This document shows positions 9,204 through 19,008 of a DNA stretch of 64,000 nucleotides, one piece after another. The notes under the pieces were generated by a model, which made no database searches, was not told where the DNA came from, and worked only from the letters and a program-made list of their open reading frames with translations. This DNA is from Psychrobacter sp. JCM 18900 (lineage in GTDB: Bacteria > Pseudomonadota > Gammaproteobacteria > Pseudomonadales > Moraxellaceae). Position numbers and translations under genes: made by a program. The DNA is taken from assembly GCF_904846625.1 (NCBI RefSeq), contig NZ_CAJHBL010000004.1, positions 186,001-250,000 of the forward strand, written 5' to 3'. Numbering within the stretch: position 1 is the stretch's first letter; the number at the start of each line of letters is the position of its first letter.

Positions 9204-9917
9204 ATGTCTCATGTAACACGCCCTCAAGACCCTACATTTTCATCTCATCAATTTATTCAACTGGCTCTCGACAACCAAGTGCTCAAGTTTGGTGAGTTTG
9301 TCCTAAAGTCTGGTCGTATCAGTCCGTACTTTTTTAATGCAGGTTTGCTTGCGACTGGTGAGATGTTGTCACTGCTAGCACGTGGTTATGCAGATGCCTT
9401 AGCTGAACAGATAAGTGCAAATAATGGCGATAATGAGCAAGAGCTGGTCATCTTTGGTGCGGCTTACAAAGGTATTCCTTTTGTCGCAGCGACGGCGCAA
9501 GCATTATGGCTACATCATGGTATTAATGCCAAATGGGGCTATAACCGTAAAGAGGCCAAAACTCATGGCGAAGGCGGCAATTTGGTCGGTGCTGACGTAA
9601 CTGGCAAGGCTGTTTGGGTACTTGACGACGTCATCACAGCGGGTACAGCCATGCGCGAAGTGGTCGAGATTCTAGAGCAAGCAGGTGCAAGCGTTGCTGG
9701 TATTATTGTTGCACTGGATCGTAAAGAGAAAGGTCAAGCCGAGCACTCTGCTATCCAAGAGCTTGCTGCGACACTAGAAGTGCCTGTACGTGCATTGGTC
9801 GATATCGATGATTTGATCAGTTATTTAGCCGATGACCATGGTGCACAAAACGGCCAGCATAAAGACGCGACCCAGTTAGCCAAAATGCAACACTATCGTG
9901 AGCAGTACGGCGTATAG
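9204..9917 (+). CDS. pyrE: Orotate phosphoribosyltransferase
   Basis: PyrE joins orotate to PRPP to make orotidine monophosphate in pyrimidine synthesis. The 237-residue protein begins MSHVTRPQDP and shows KFGEFVLKSGRISPYFFNAG near residue 30, the conserved IFGAAYKGIPF segment, and the PRPP-binding motif VWVLDDVITAGTA near residue 140. I start it at ATG 9204, which has an AGGA site upstream. An earlier GTG at 9129 overlaps the preceding gene and would add 25 residues not expected in the family. The protein is slightly longer than E. coli PyrE because of an extra C-terminal region around DDHGAQNGQHKDA. It is followed by gshB 65 bases later. Confidence 0.96.
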   Translation: MSHVTRPQDPTFSSHQFIQLALDNQVLKFGEFVLKSGRISPYFFNAGLLATGEMLSLLARGYADALAEQISANNGDNEQELVIFGAAYKGIPFVAATAQALWLHHGINAKWGYNRKEAKTHGEGGNLVGADVTGKAVWVLDDVITAGTAMREVVEILEQAGASVAGIIVALDRKEKGQAEHSAIQELAATLEVPVRALVDIDDLISYLADDHGAQNGQHKDATQLAKMQHYREQYGV

Positions 9918-9982
9918 TTGGGCACTGATGTTGTTTAATAAGTTTGTTTCATATCAACAATATAACGTAAGTGAGTCTTATC

Positions 9983-10954
9983 ATGAGCCAACAAAAACAA
10001 GAAAAGTCGCTAAAAATACTCGTTATTATGGATCCTATCGAGCGAGTCAATTATAAAAAAGACACCAGTCTCGCTATGATGTGGGCCGCTCAAGACCGTG
10101 GCCATCAGCTCGGTTATTGTCAGATTCATGATTTGTGGTTGGACCGTGGTCAGTTGATGGTTGATACGCAGCCGCTTACAGTAAAGCGTGATCCTGCAGA
10201 TTTCTATACGTTGGGTGATAAAAGCACAGGGCCAGTCGGTGACTATGACGTGATTTTGATGCGCAAAGATCCGCCGTTTGATATGCGCTTTATTTATGCC
10301 ACTTATATGCTTGACCATGCCAAAGCAGCAGGCGTGCTCGTGGTCAATGATCCACAAGCGATTCGCGACTGCAATGAGAAGTTGTTTGCGACGTGGTTTA
10401 GCGATTATATGAGCCCAACGATTGTGACTAGCAAACAAGCACACATTCGTAAGTTCATCGCTGAACAGCAGGACGTCATCGTCAAGCCACTAGATGGTAT
10501 GGGCGGCACTGGCATCTTCCGTTTGACTGCTGATAGCCCAAACATTGGAGTGACGTTAGAGATACTGACTGAGCTTGAGACTTTGCCCATTATGGCGCAG
10601 CGTTATTTGCCAGAAATCAAAGAAGGCGATAAACGCGTATTGATCGTCGATGGAGTCGTGGTAGATTATAGTTTGGCTCGTATTCCAACCAAAGGCGAGA
10701 CCCGTGGTAATCTAGCAGCTGGTGGTAGCGGTGTTGCCATGCCATTGACTGATATTGAACGTCAAGTAGCAGAAGTTGTGGCACCAATCGTCAAAGAAAA
10801 AGGCCTAATGTTCGTTGGTCTAGACTTGATCGGTGGACGTATCACTGAGATTAACGTCACTAGCCCAACGTGCGTACGTGAGATTGATGACCAATGCGGT
10901 ACAGATATCGCGACCGATTTTATCATGGCGATTGAGAACAAATTTACTGCGTAG
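9983..10954 (+). CDS. gshB: Glutathione synthetase
   Basis: GshB ligates gamma-glutamylcysteine and glycine with ATP in the second step of glutathione synthesis. The 323-residue product has the expected length. It shows KILVIMDPIERVNYKKDTSL at the N-terminus, the ATP-grasp segment KPLDGMGGTGIFRL near residue 165, and RIPTKGETRGNLAAGGSG near residue 230. I use ATG 9983, matching the family start, rather than a GTG four codons upstream. Psychrobacter-type fghA (53.2 kb) and KefB/C-type antiporters (35.4 kb) are glutathione-linked functions also in this window. A clear terminator follows at 11071. Confidence 0.97.
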   Translation: MSQQKQEKSLKILVIMDPIERVNYKKDTSLAMMWAAQDRGHQLGYCQIHDLWLDRGQLMVDTQPLTVKRDPADFYTLGDKSTGPVGDYDVILMRKDPPFDMRFIYATYMLDHAKAAGVLVVNDPQAIRDCNEKLFATWFSDYMSPTIVTSKQAHIRKFIAEQQDVIVKPLDGMGGTGIFRLTADSPNIGVTLEILTELETLPIMAQRYLPEIKEGDKRVLIVDGVVVDYSLARIPTKGETRGNLAAGGSGVAMPLTDIERQVAEVVAPIVKEKGLMFVGLDLIGGRITEINVTSPTCVREIDDQCGTDIATDFIMAIENKFTA

Positions 10955-11070
10955 CTTTCGCTATGTTCAGGAAAGTTTTGAGTTCAGGAATATTTTGACT
11001 ACGTAAAACCCATATTTTGAGGTTTTGTTAGTCATTGATTTTCCTTACCGTTTATTAGCATTACACGACG

Positions 11071-11102
11071 CCAAGCCGTGACCGATCATGGCTTGGATTT
11101 TT
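11071..11102 (+). terminator. Rho-independent terminator after gshB
   Basis: CCAAGCC at 11071 pairs with GGCTTGG at 11090-11096, extended by an inner TGA/TCA stem with a G-T wobble and a CCGA loop, and is followed by ATTTTTG. It separates gshB from murG. The rest of the 296-base spacer shows a short imperfect duplication (TTCAGGAA twice near 10970-10990) and nothing else I can support. Confidence 0.8.
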
Positions 11103-11250
11103 GTTATTTTTGCTGCATAAAGTACTGTATATAAGACAATGATTTCCTCTATACTATGCGGGCTTTGGCTAGGTCATTATTTTTCATAATTGTTACCGCC
11201 GCAGTGAGATAAACCCTTCATATAAATAAAGTAAAGATAGGCAGGCGTTC

Positions 11251-12336
11251 ATGAAAACTCCGCATATATTGATGATGGCAGCTGGTACGGGCGGGCATGT
11301 TTTTCCAGCGCTTGCAGTGAGCGACGAGCTGACCCAGCGCGGTGCGGTGATTCATTGGTTAGGAACGCCAAACGGTATGGAAAACGGTTTGGTTGAGCCG
11401 ACAGGTTATCCTTTTCATGCTATTAATATGCAAGGACTTCGTGGTAAAGGCGTTGGTCGCCTATTGAAGCTGCCTGTGACTCTGCTATCGGCGACGATGG
11501 CTGCTATAAAAGTCATTCGTAGTAATCAGATTGATGTGGTCGTTGGGTTCGGTGGTTATGTGACTGCACCTGGCGGTATCGCTGCGCGCATGACCAACAC
11601 ACCATTGATTATCCATGAGCAAAATGCCATCGCTGGCATGAGCAACCGCTACCTATCTAAACTGTCGACCAAAACATTACAAGCGTTCGAGAATACCTTT
11701 GCTAATAGTCAGCAAGATGCCAAGCTTGAGACAGTGGGCAATCCTGTGCGTAACGCCATTACTGGTGTCGCAGAGCCAACGGTACGCTACGATGTAAACG
11801 ACAGTTCACCGCTCAAGCTGTTGGTAGTCGGCGGTTCACTTGGCGCTCAGGTATTAAATGATACAGTACCAAAAGCATTGGCATTACTAGATCAGCCGTT
11901 TGAAGTCCTACATCAATGCGGACGCAATAATGAAGCAGCCACGCAAGCGGCTTATAGCGAGCAAAATCTAAACAACCATCAGTTTACTGTACAGCCCTTT
12001 ATCAATGATATGGCTGCAGCTTATAACTGGGCAGACATCATCGTTTGCCGCGCAGGTGCATTGACCGTGACCGAAATTCAAAACGTCGGAATTGCCGCTA
12101 TTTTTGTACCGCTACCGCATGCAGTGGATGATCATCAGACAGCTAATGCCCGCACGCTGACCTCGCATGATGCGGCAATTCTACTGCCACAGTCAGAGCT
12201 AACTGCCAAAAGTCTAAGTGATGAGCTTGGCGCACTCAATCGAGAGAAGTGCTTGGCGATGGCAAAGAAAGGCCATGCATTGGCTAACCGTAGTGCGAGT
12301 AAGCAAGTTGCTGATATCATTTGGCAAGCACTATAG
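11251..12336 (+). CDS. murG: UDP-N-acetylglucosamine transferase MurG
   Basis: MurG adds GlcNAc to lipid I, forming lipid II on the inner face of the membrane. The 361-residue GT-B glycosyltransferase has the N-terminal glycine loop AAGTGGHVFPALAV, then GFGGYVTAPGG near residue 95, HEQNAIAGMSN near residue 125 and the second-domain loop VVGGSLGAQVLND near residue 190. All are conserved in the family. It is the first gene here of the distal division and cell wall cluster, preceded by a terminator, so it should have its own promoter in the AT-rich 11100-11230 stretch. murC follows after 66 bases. Confidence 0.98.
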   Translation: MKTPHILMMAAGTGGHVFPALAVSDELTQRGAVIHWLGTPNGMENGLVEPTGYPFHAINMQGLRGKGVGRLLKLPVTLLSATMAAIKVIRSNQIDVVVGFGGYVTAPGGIAARMTNTPLIIHEQNAIAGMSNRYLSKLSTKTLQAFENTFANSQQDAKLETVGNPVRNAITGVAEPTVRYDVNDSSPLKLLVVGGSLGAQVLNDTVPKALALLDQPFEVLHQCGRNNEAATQAAYSEQNLNNHQFTVQPFINDMAAAYNWADIIVCRAGALTVTEIQNVGIAAIFVPLPHAVDDHQTANARTLTSHDAAILLPQSELTAKSLSDELGALNREKCLAMAKKGHALANRSASKQVADIIWQAL

Positions 12337-12402
12337 TCTGTCATCTATACCCCTTATTTGAATTTACTAAGTTTTATTGACCTTTAATAAAGAGAGATCC
12401 TT

Positions 12403-13842
12403 ATGCCTACCTCTGCGAAAGCTCTACCTAAGCGTTTGATTGAAATACCAGAAATGCGCCGTATTCAGCATTTGCATTTTATCGGTATTGGTGGCTCAGG
12501 CATGTGCGGTATCGCTGAGGTAATGAACAATCAAGGCTATCAGGTCAGTGGTTCTGACATCGCAGAAAGTCTAGTGACTAAGCGTTTACAGCAGATTGGC
12601 ATCGAGATATCGATTGGCCATGACTCCAAAAATATTGCCAATGCCGATGTTATCGTTGTCTCATCAGCGATTGATCGTAGCAATCCTGAGGTGAAAGCAG
12701 CGCTTGAAGCTCGTCTGCCAGTAGTACGCCGCGCTGATATGCTTGGTGAACTAATGCGCTATCGTCACGGTATCGCAGTTGCTGGCGCGCATGGCAAAAC
12801 GACGACGACCAGTTTGCTAACCACAATGATGGCAGAAGGACAGCTAGATCCTACTTATGTCATTGGCGGTAAGTTAAATGCGTCAGGCAAAAATGCAGCA
12901 TTGGGTAGCAGCCGTTTCTTGGTAGCAGAGGCTGATGAGTCTGATGCATCATTCTTGTCATTGCATCCGATGGCCGCGATTGTGACCAACATCGACCAAG
13001 ACCATATGGAAACCTACGAAAACAGCTTTGATAAATTAAAAGCCGCTTATATCCAGTTTCTACAAAACATGCCGTTTTACGGTTTGGCAGTGGTCTGCGG
13101 TGACGATCCTGAGCTGTATGCAATGATCGATGATATCGGTCGTCCAGTATTGACCTTTGGTCTAGAGCCGTTCAATGATGTACAAGCTGTAGACTTAGTG
13201 ACAGAAGGAACCAAAACTCACTTTACCGTATTGCGCCGTGACCGTGAGCCATTACGCCTAACGTTAAACATTCCTGGTACACATAATGTCTATAACGCGC
13301 TTGCTGCCATCACGATGGCGACCGATGAAGGCGTTGATGATGCAGCGATTGAGCGTGCCCTGCAAAAATTTGAAGGCGTGGGCCGTCGTTTTGAACAGCA
13401 CGCCTCTGTCGATATCGATGATGGCAATGTCTTATTGATTGATGATTATGGTCATCATCCAAAAGAAGTTGATGCGACCATCAAAGCCGCTCGTCAAAGC
13501 TTCCCTGATCGTCGTTTAGTGATGCTATTTCAGCCGCATCGTTATAGCCGTACCCGTGATTGCTACGACGATTTTGTAGAAGTGCTATCGAGTGTTGATG
13601 AGCTATTATTATTAGATGTTTATTCAGCAGGTGAGAGTCCGATTACGGGCGCTGATACCAAGTCACTAGCGCGCAGTATCCGTTTGCGCGGTGAAGTTGA
13701 ACCGACTATTATTGATAAAGACAATCTAGCCCCTGTGATGCAACGTTTGCTAAAAGCTAACGATATGCTGATTACCCAAGGCGCTGGTAATGTCGGGCAA
13801 ATTGCTATCGATTTGGCTGCCAATAACCTTTATATTAAGTAA
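12403..13842 (+). CDS. murC: UDP-N-acetylmuramate--L-alanine ligase
   Basis: MurC ligates L-alanine to UDP-MurNAc, the first step of stem peptide assembly. The 479-residue protein has the Rossmann loop [15 protein letters not shown] near residue 28, the Mur ligase ATP loop [14 protein letters not shown] near residue 125, [10 protein letters not shown] near residue 180, and a C-terminal domain with [16 protein letters not shown] near residue 350. Length and motif order are normal. The start has a GAGAGA site upstream. It lies between murG and ddl (23 bases to ddl). murB, often found between murC and ddl, is absent here. Confidence 0.98.
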   Translation: MPTSAKALPKRLIEIPEMRRIQHLHFIGIGGSGMCGIAEVMNNQGYQVSGSDIAESLVTKRLQQIGIEISIGHDSKNIANADVIVVSSAIDRSNPEVKAALEARLPVVRRADMLGELMRYRHGIAVAGAHGKTTTTSLLTTMMAEGQLDPTYVIGGKLNASGKNAALGSSRFLVAEADESDASFLSLHPMAAIVTNIDQDHMETYENSFDKLKAAYIQFLQNMPFYGLAVVCGDDPELYAMIDDIGRPVLTFGLEPFNDVQAVDLVTEGTKTHFTVLRRDREPLRLTLNIPGTHNVYNALAAITMATDEGVDDAAIERALQKFEGVGRRFEQHASVDIDDGNVLLIDDYGHHPKEVDATIKAARQSFPDRRLVMLFQPHRYSRTRDCYDDFVEVLSSVDELLLLDVYSAGESPITGADTKSLARSIRLRGEVEPTIIDKDNLAPVMQRLLKANDMLITQGAGNVGQIAIDLAANNLYIK

Positions 13843-13865
13843 GCTAAAATTTAGGGACGATCCTC

Positions 13866-14858
13866 ATGACAACTGATAATAAAGACAATAATAGCACTCA
13901 AAATACAGCTACCAATGATACATCTGTAGACACGACGACTCATGCAAAAGATGCTAGTCAGTTTGGCAAAGTCGCCGTTATTTATGGTGGTAGTAGCAAT
14001 GAGCGCAGCGTGTCTTTGGATAGTGGTGCGGCAGTATTGCAAGCGCTTCAAAACCAAGGCGTTGATGCCACTCACTTTGATCCAAAGCATCAAGACATTA
14101 CTGAGCTACGCAAATTCGACCGCGTGTTTAATGTGTTACATGGTCGTGGCGGCGAAGATGGTTTGCTGCAAGGCGTATTACAGTGGTTTGATATACCGCA
14201 AACTGGTTCAGGGATTCTAGCTTCTGCACTAGGTATGGACAAAGTACGTACCAAGCAATTGTGGCAAGGCTGCGGCTTATCAACTGCACCATTTTCATTA
14301 TTGACGGCTGATACTGACTGGCAGCAAGTGGTTAATATGTTAGGTCTGCCACTTATCATTAAACCAGTTCATGAAGGTTCAAGCATTGGCATGACCAAGG
14401 TTAATCATCTTGATGAATTGCCTGCTGCTTATGCAACTGCAGTGGAATGTGGTGATGCGGTGATGGCTGAGCGCTGGATTACAGGTCGCGAATTTACAAT
14501 TGTAATTATCGATGACGAAGCCTATCCAGTTATTCGTCTCGAACCAGCTGATATCACTAATTTCTATGATTTTGAAGCCAAGTATAATCGTAACGATACC
14601 AGTTACTATATCCCCTGTGGATTGAGCGCGGCTGATGAAAAGCACTTGCAAGATTTAAGCCTTGCAGGATTTCGTGCAGTAGATGCAAAAGGCTGGGGAC
14701 GTATCGATGCCATGCAAGACGAAGCAGGCAATTTTTGGTTGCTTGAAATCAATACCGTACCAGGTATGACCAGTCACAGTTTGGTTCCGATGGCAGCTAA
14801 AGCGCGTGGATTAGATTTTGATGCACTATGCTGGCACATTTTGGCACAAACGCTATAA
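13866..14858 (+). CDS. ddl: D-alanine--D-alanine ligase
   Basis: Ddl makes the D-Ala-D-Ala dipeptide used by MurF. The 330-residue ATP-grasp protein shows KVAVIYGGSSNERSVSLDSG near residue 36, the HGRGGEDGLLQG loop near residue 94, KPVHEGSSIGMTKV near residue 165 and the C-terminal LLEINTVPGMTSHSLVP. An AGGGA site precedes the ATG. About 33 N-terminal residues, rich in Thr, Asn and Asp, precede the normal beginning of the family and look disordered. No better internal start exists before the conserved KVAVIYGG. A 377-base spacer separates it from ftsQ, unlike the tight ddl-ftsQ junction of enterobacteria. Confidence 0.97.
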   Translation: MTTDNKDNNSTQNTATNDTSVDTTTHAKDASQFGKVAVIYGGSSNERSVSLDSGAAVLQALQNQGVDATHFDPKHQDITELRKFDRVFNVLHGRGGEDGLLQGVLQWFDIPQTGSGILASALGMDKVRTKQLWQGCGLSTAPFSLLTADTDWQQVVNMLGLPLIIKPVHEGSSIGMTKVNHLDELPAAYATAVECGDAVMAERWITGREFTIVIIDDEAYPVIRLEPADITNFYDFEAKYNRNDTSYYIPCGLSAADEKHLQDLSLAGFRAVDAKGWGRIDAMQDEAGNFWLLEINTVPGMTSHSLVPMAAKARGLDFDALCWHILAQTL

Positions 14859-15235
14859 CTGTCAAATCAATTAAATTGAGCAGATAGTGATGACTCTTTG
14901 TGTCACTAGAGCTGCTATACCACAGCTTCGTGTAAACTTGTGTAAATTCGCTGCTGCTAGTTGGTGTTTGGCTATTGTTTAACCACAAAATACGTTAATA
15001 TTGTAAGAATAGGTCTATTTCGGTGATATTTATGTTGTTTTGTGAATACAATTGATAACTTATTCATAATTTAAGAAAAATGTTACGTTTAAATCAACGT
15101 AATCGCTGTATATAAGCTATATTTTTAACAAAATTTGATAACATATCGACTTAATAAGCTTCTGCCAAAAATACGCAGATTTATATCAATAAATAGCATG
15201 AGCAGTTTTATGCAAATATAGGGACAAAGGTCGTT
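14859..15235. other. Long AT-rich spacer between ddl and ftsQ
   Basis: No gene is supported in this 377-base stretch. It is AT-rich and contains a perfect 7-bp inverted repeat, TTACGTT at 15083-15089 and AACGTAA at 15096-15102, and a nearby TATATAAGCTATAT block at 15109-15123. These suggest a promoter or operator for ftsQ, but no clean -35/-10 pair can be defended. Confidence 0.5.
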
Positions 15236-16024
15236 ATGGCTCAAACTGTCAACGAGGTAACTGACTTGATGAGTGATAAAGCCGGTCGCCCAAAATCTAA
15301 GATCCAAATACCGGCAACGGTAAAGTATCTATTTATGGTACTGGTCTTAGGTTTGCTAGTGCTAATATTAATGATGGGCGGCAAAGCGCTGCGTGATGCA
15401 CCGCCAGCAAATATTTATGTCAGTAATCAAGGTTTGTCTGCTGCTCAGTATGGCTCATTGCAAGACGTGATGGAACAACAACAAGTAAGTAGCTTCTTTA
15501 CTTCTGATTTGCAAGCATTGCGAGACATTACGATGGGTTTAGCTTGGGTAGACCAAGTGAGTATCTCTCGTGATTGGCAACGTGGCATCGTCGTCAACGC
15601 ATTACCCAAACAAGCAGTTGCTAATTTTGGTACAGAACGTTTGGTCGATGCAAAAGGGGCTGTATTTGTTCCTGCTGATAGTAGAGATTTAACGCAAGAG
15701 CGTTTTGCCACCCTACAAGGCGAGATGTCTCAAGCACCAGTTATTATGCAACAAATGCAGCAGGTCAATGATTGGTATGCACCGCTTGGTATGCAGGTCG
15801 AAGATATCATTCTGTCACCGAGAATGACTTGGCTAATCCGCTTTGACAATGGATTACGTGTAATTGTAGACAATGAAAATACGGCGCAAAAACTACTGAA
15901 TTTAAGCCAGCTGCTTGGTAATCAGTTACGTACGCGTCGAGATGACATGCAGTCTGTAGATTTACGATACAAAAATGGCTTTACCATTGCTTGGAACGTG
16001 ACACAGAGTGCTGAATCAGAATAG
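15236..16024 (+). CDS. ftsQ: Cell division protein FtsQ
   Basis: FtsQ is the single-pass inner-membrane scaffold that recruits FtsB and FtsL to the divisome. The 262-residue protein has a short cytoplasmic N-terminus, one membrane helix near residues 32-48 (FMVLVLGLLVLILMMG), then a POTRA-like part with ALRDITMGLAWVDQVSISRDW and the family segment LVDAKGAVFVPA. The C-terminal half contains a typical FDNGLRVIVDNENTAQKLL stretch. Length and topology are normal. AAAGG precedes ATG. It lies between ddl and ftsA as usual, though isolated by long spacers. Confidence 0.93.
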   Translation: MAQTVNEVTDLMSDKAGRPKSKIQIPATVKYLFMVLVLGLLVLILMMGGKALRDAPPANIYVSNQGLSAAQYGSLQDVMEQQQVSSFFTSDLQALRDITMGLAWVDQVSISRDWQRGIVVNALPKQAVANFGTERLVDAKGAVFVPADSRDLTQERFATLQGEMSQAPVIMQQMQQVNDWYAPLGMQVEDIILSPRMTWLIRFDNGLRVIVDNENTAQKLLNLSQLLGNQLRTRRDDMQSVDLRYKNGFTIAWNVTQSAESE

Positions 16025-16106
16025 CCTAAGTAAGTATTACATCTATACATAACCGATGTGAACTAATACGGTTTATTTAGTTTGAAGAAAATATGTACAA
16101 CATCAT

Positions 16107-16129
16107 AGCGTATTAGTAACGCTTTTTTT
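16107..16129 (+). terminator. Short terminator-like hairpin between ftsQ and ftsA
   Basis: AGCGT at 16107-16111 pairs with ACGCT at 16119-16123 around a 7-base loop, and the last base begins a run of seven T. The stem is only 5 bp, so termination would be partial. Confidence 0.5.
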
Positions 16130-16137
16130 AATGATTC

Positions 16138-16166
16138 AATAGAAGAGCATCACTTGCTCTTCTATT
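16138..16166 (+). other. Perfect 12-bp hairpin directly upstream of ftsA
   Basis: AATAGAAGAGCA at 16138-16149 and TGCTCTTCTATT at 16155-16166 are exact inverted copies around the loop TCACT. No T run follows. The hairpin ends 22 bases before the ftsA ATG, close to where a ribosome would load. Confidence 0.8.
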
Positions 16167-16188
16167 TAGCGATAATTTGTCTGGTACC

Positions 16189-17481
16189 ATGAAAAATAAT
16201 GAAAATCTGGTTGTTGTCCATCTAAGTGCCACGGCAGTATATGTCGTCATAGGCAATGTTGTCTCTGCAAAAGACATTCGTATTTTGGGCGTAGGACAAG
16301 TTAAAAACAGCGATTTTTATCAAGGTCAAATAAAGCATCGTGAACGTCTACAAGGTGCTATTAAGCAAGCCATTCAAGAAGCGGAAGACACCGCTAACTG
16401 CCGTGTGCATAGTGTTTGGTTAACCCTTGCGACCCCTGAGCTATCTAGCAAAAACAGTGCTGGAGAGGTCAAAGTAGAAGATGAAGTCGTACGTGCCAAA
16501 GACATGGTACAAGCATTGGCCAATGCAAAATCGCGTGATTTATCATCTGACTATTATTTGATGCATTGCTGTCAGCAAGGTATCTATGTTGATGAGCAAG
16601 ATTTTATGGTGGATGATGTCATCGAAATGATGGCACACAATATCACCGTGATGTACCACATGATGATGATGCCTGTTGCCAGCCGTCAGAATATCCAAAA
16701 ACTATTGCAAAGTTGTGACGTCGGCATTGATCATATTGTTTTTGATGCAGTGACCAGTGCTGAGTATAGTTTGATGACTGAGGAACGCCAGCAAGGGGTT
16801 TGCTTAGTAGACATCGGTGCTAGTACGACCAGCATTTGTGTGTATAAAGAGAATAAACTGATTTTTACACATTGTATAGCAACAGGCAGTCATGAAGTGA
16901 CAATGGATATTTCAGCTGATTTTGGTATTTCCATGATTGAAGCTGAAAAGCTGAAGAAGTCTCATGGCACAGCTGATGTTAATAGTGTCGATCCAAGCGC
17001 CTTCTTTTTATTCAAGCCTCAAGGCTCGGGTGACGAAATCAATATTGGTATCTATAACCTAGCACGCATCATTGAAGCTCGTTACGTTCAGATATTTACT
17101 GAAGTAGCGCGTCAACTACACGAAGCAGGTTTGATAGGCTATATCGATAAAGGGATTGTGTTGACTGGCGGCGGTAGTACGATTAAAGGTATGATACCCT
17201 TTGCCAAAAAGCTACTAAAAATGCCTGTCGTACTAACAAACACCCATCCTGCTATCAGCGCTTATAATCATTTTGATAATGATGAGTCATTTAAGCTATT
17301 AAATAGTCAAGTGAATGACCGTGCTTATCAGACAGCTTTTGGTACGTTGTTATACAGTCAGAGTGAGCAATTCCGCCGTAGCGAAAAAAGTGAACCTGAA
17401 GCGATTCAAAACAATCGAGTATCAGGCGTATTTCGGAGTGCGGGTCAACGGTTTGCAAATGTTTTAAAGAAAATATTATAG
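16189..17481 (+). CDS. ftsA: Cell division protein FtsA
   Basis: FtsA is the actin-like protein that tethers FtsZ to the membrane. The 430-residue product has the nucleotide-site motifs VCLVDIGASTTSICVY near residue 205 and GIVLTGGGSTIKGM near residue 325, and ends in QRFANVLKKIL, matching the amphipathic membrane-targeting helix. I start at ATG 16189 (MKNNENLVVVHL), where the homology begins. A TTG four codons upstream is possible. No good Shine-Dalgarno is visible at either start, and a strong hairpin lies immediately upstream. ftsZ follows after a 266-base AT-rich spacer. Confidence 0.96.
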   Translation: MKNNENLVVVHLSATAVYVVIGNVVSAKDIRILGVGQVKNSDFYQGQIKHRERLQGAIKQAIQEAEDTANCRVHSVWLTLATPELSSKNSAGEVKVEDEVVRAKDMVQALANAKSRDLSSDYYLMHCCQQGIYVDEQDFMVDDVIEMMAHNITVMYHMMMMPVASRQNIQKLLQSCDVGIDHIVFDAVTSAEYSLMTEERQQGVCLVDIGASTTSICVYKENKLIFTHCIATGSHEVTMDISADFGISMIEAEKLKKSHGTADVNSVDPSAFFLFKPQGSGDEINIGIYNLARIIEARYVQIFTEVARQLHEAGLIGYIDKGIVLTGGGSTIKGMIPFAKKLLKMPVVLTNTHPAISAYNHFDNDESFKLLNSQVNDRAYQTAFGTLLYSQSEQFRRSEKSEPEAIQNNRVSGVFRSAGQRFANVLKKIL

Positions 17482-17747
17482 ATCTGTTTAATATCATATC
17501 TAGAGCATCCATACATTATGGAATGTCTCTAAGTTGGTTAAGCAAGAAAATAAAGTAATATTGCGAATAAATTAGTTTTAAAAATAAAGTATTAAGTAAT
17601 AATGACATATTATTGTCTATACTGATCGATTTTAGCCATACCCTGTTTTATTTAAATACATTTATATATAGTATGTCGATAGCGCGCCACATGAGTGCGT
17701 TACTATGTATCGACTTACACGCTATCTGCAACTGGAGAATCTTTTTT

Positions 17748-18953
17748 ATGTCAAAATACACCATGCCAGATGATAATCAGCTTCAAAACAATGGCCAAGC
17801 AAGCTTCACTGTATTCGGTGTTGGTGGCGGCGGCGGTAATGCAGTTGAACATATGGTACAGCAAGGCATCAGAGGTGTAACGTTCGTTTGTGCCAATACA
17901 GATAAACAAGCGCTAGATCGTCTTACTGCACCGCACAAATTGCAATTAGGTGCAAAAACGAACCGTGGTCTAGGGGCAGGCGCAAATCCAGAAGTGGGTC
18001 GTGAAGCAGCAGAGAGCGAAGAAGAAGCGATTCGCGCATTGCTTGAGCACTCGGATATGGTATTTATCACTGCTGGTATGGGTGGCGGTACTGGTACAGG
18101 CGCAGCGCCAGTTGTTGCTCGTATTGCTAAAGAAATGGAAGTGCTGACAGTTGCGGTTGTGACCACGCCATTTAAATTCGAAGGTGGTAAGCGTATCAAA
18201 GCTGCTAAAGCAGGTATTGAGCAGCTGACTAACTTTGTCGACTCAATTATCACGATTCCAAATGATAAATTAATGAGTGTATACGGCAACATCTCTATGC
18301 AAGATGCTTTCAAAAAAGCGGATGATGTATTGCTGCATGCTGTTCAAGGTATTGCGGAAACCATTGCTAGCGAAGGTATGATCAACATCGACTTTAACGA
18401 TATCCGTACGGCAATGACTGCGAAAGGTCATGCGATGATGGGTATTGGCCGTGCCAGCGGTGATGATCGTGCGCGTCAAGCGACTGAAAAAGCCATCAGA
18501 TCACCACTACTTGATGATTTGCGTTTAGAAAATGCAAAAGGCCTATTGGTTAACGTTATTTCTTCAGAATCATTGTCACTAGATGAGATGAGCAAAATCA
18601 GTGCAATAGTCGAAGAAATTACTGACATCGACGACGCTCACATTTTCTACGGTTCTGTGATTGATGAAAAAATGGGTGACGACTTACATGTAACCGTTAT
18701 CGCAACTGGCTTAACGTTAGATGAGAATGCTGGACAAGAGCCAGAAGTAGTAGAGCAGCCAGTACCTTCTGTTAATAGCACGCAACCTGTTGATCCTAAT
18801 GTGCATACCAGCGCTTTAAATAGTCAGAAGCAGTCTCAAGCTCAGCAGTATCAAGATAGCGTTGCACGTCCTAGTGCAAGTGCACCTCAAGAGCAGCCTA
18901 AGACGAAAACAAACAGTATTCAAGACTATTTAAAGCGTCAACAGAATAAATAG
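17748..18953 (+). CDS. ftsZ: Cell division GTPase FtsZ
   Basis: FtsZ polymerises with GTP into the division ring. The 401-residue protein has GVGGGGGNAVEHM near residue 25, the tubulin signature GMGGGTGTGAAPVVA near residue 107 and the T7-loop region NIDFNDIRTAMT near residue 210. The disordered linker and the C-terminal peptide SIQDYLKRQQNK, which binds FtsA and ZipA, are also visible. I use ATG 17748, with GGAG about 11 bases upstream. An upstream in-frame start at 17613 would add 45 unrelated residues. The 266-base leader is AT-rich and probably holds a dedicated promoter. A strong terminator follows. Confidence 0.98.
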   Translation: MSKYTMPDDNQLQNNGQASFTVFGVGGGGGNAVEHMVQQGIRGVTFVCANTDKQALDRLTAPHKLQLGAKTNRGLGAGANPEVGREAAESEEEAIRALLEHSDMVFITAGMGGGTGTGAAPVVARIAKEMEVLTVAVVTTPFKFEGGKRIKAAKAGIEQLTNFVDSIITIPNDKLMSVYGNISMQDAFKKADDVLLHAVQGIAETIASEGMINIDFNDIRTAMTAKGHAMMGIGRASGDDRARQATEKAIRSPLLDDLRLENAKGLLVNVISSESLSLDEMSKISAIVEEITDIDDAHIFYGSVIDEKMGDDLHVTVIATGLTLDENAGQEPEVVEQPVPSVNSTQPVDPNVHTSALNSQKQSQAQQYQDSVARPSASAPQEQPKTKTNSIQDYLKRQQNK

Positions 18954-18977
18954 TACTTCTAATTTACTGTGAGTAAG

Positions 18978-19008
18978 AAAAAGCCAGCGTTTTAACGTTG
19001 GCTTTTTT
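18978..19008 (+). terminator. Terminator after ftsZ
   Basis: GCCAGCGTT and AACGTTGGC form a stem with one G-T wobble, flanked by AAAAA before and TTTTTT after. It closes the ftsZ transcript. The following 270 bases to lpxC hold no gene; they contain a short TATAGC/GCTATA inverted repeat near 19114 and AT-rich promoter-like sequence. Confidence 0.85.

Noticed and set aside
10010-10444. 144-codon minus-strand frame inside gshB
   Set aside because: It lies antisense to conserved gshB motifs and has no ribosome site.
17783-18313. 176-codon minus-strand frame inside ftsZ
   Set aside because: It is a shadow of the highly biased ftsZ coding sequence, rich in Pro, Ala and Thr, with no family resemblance.
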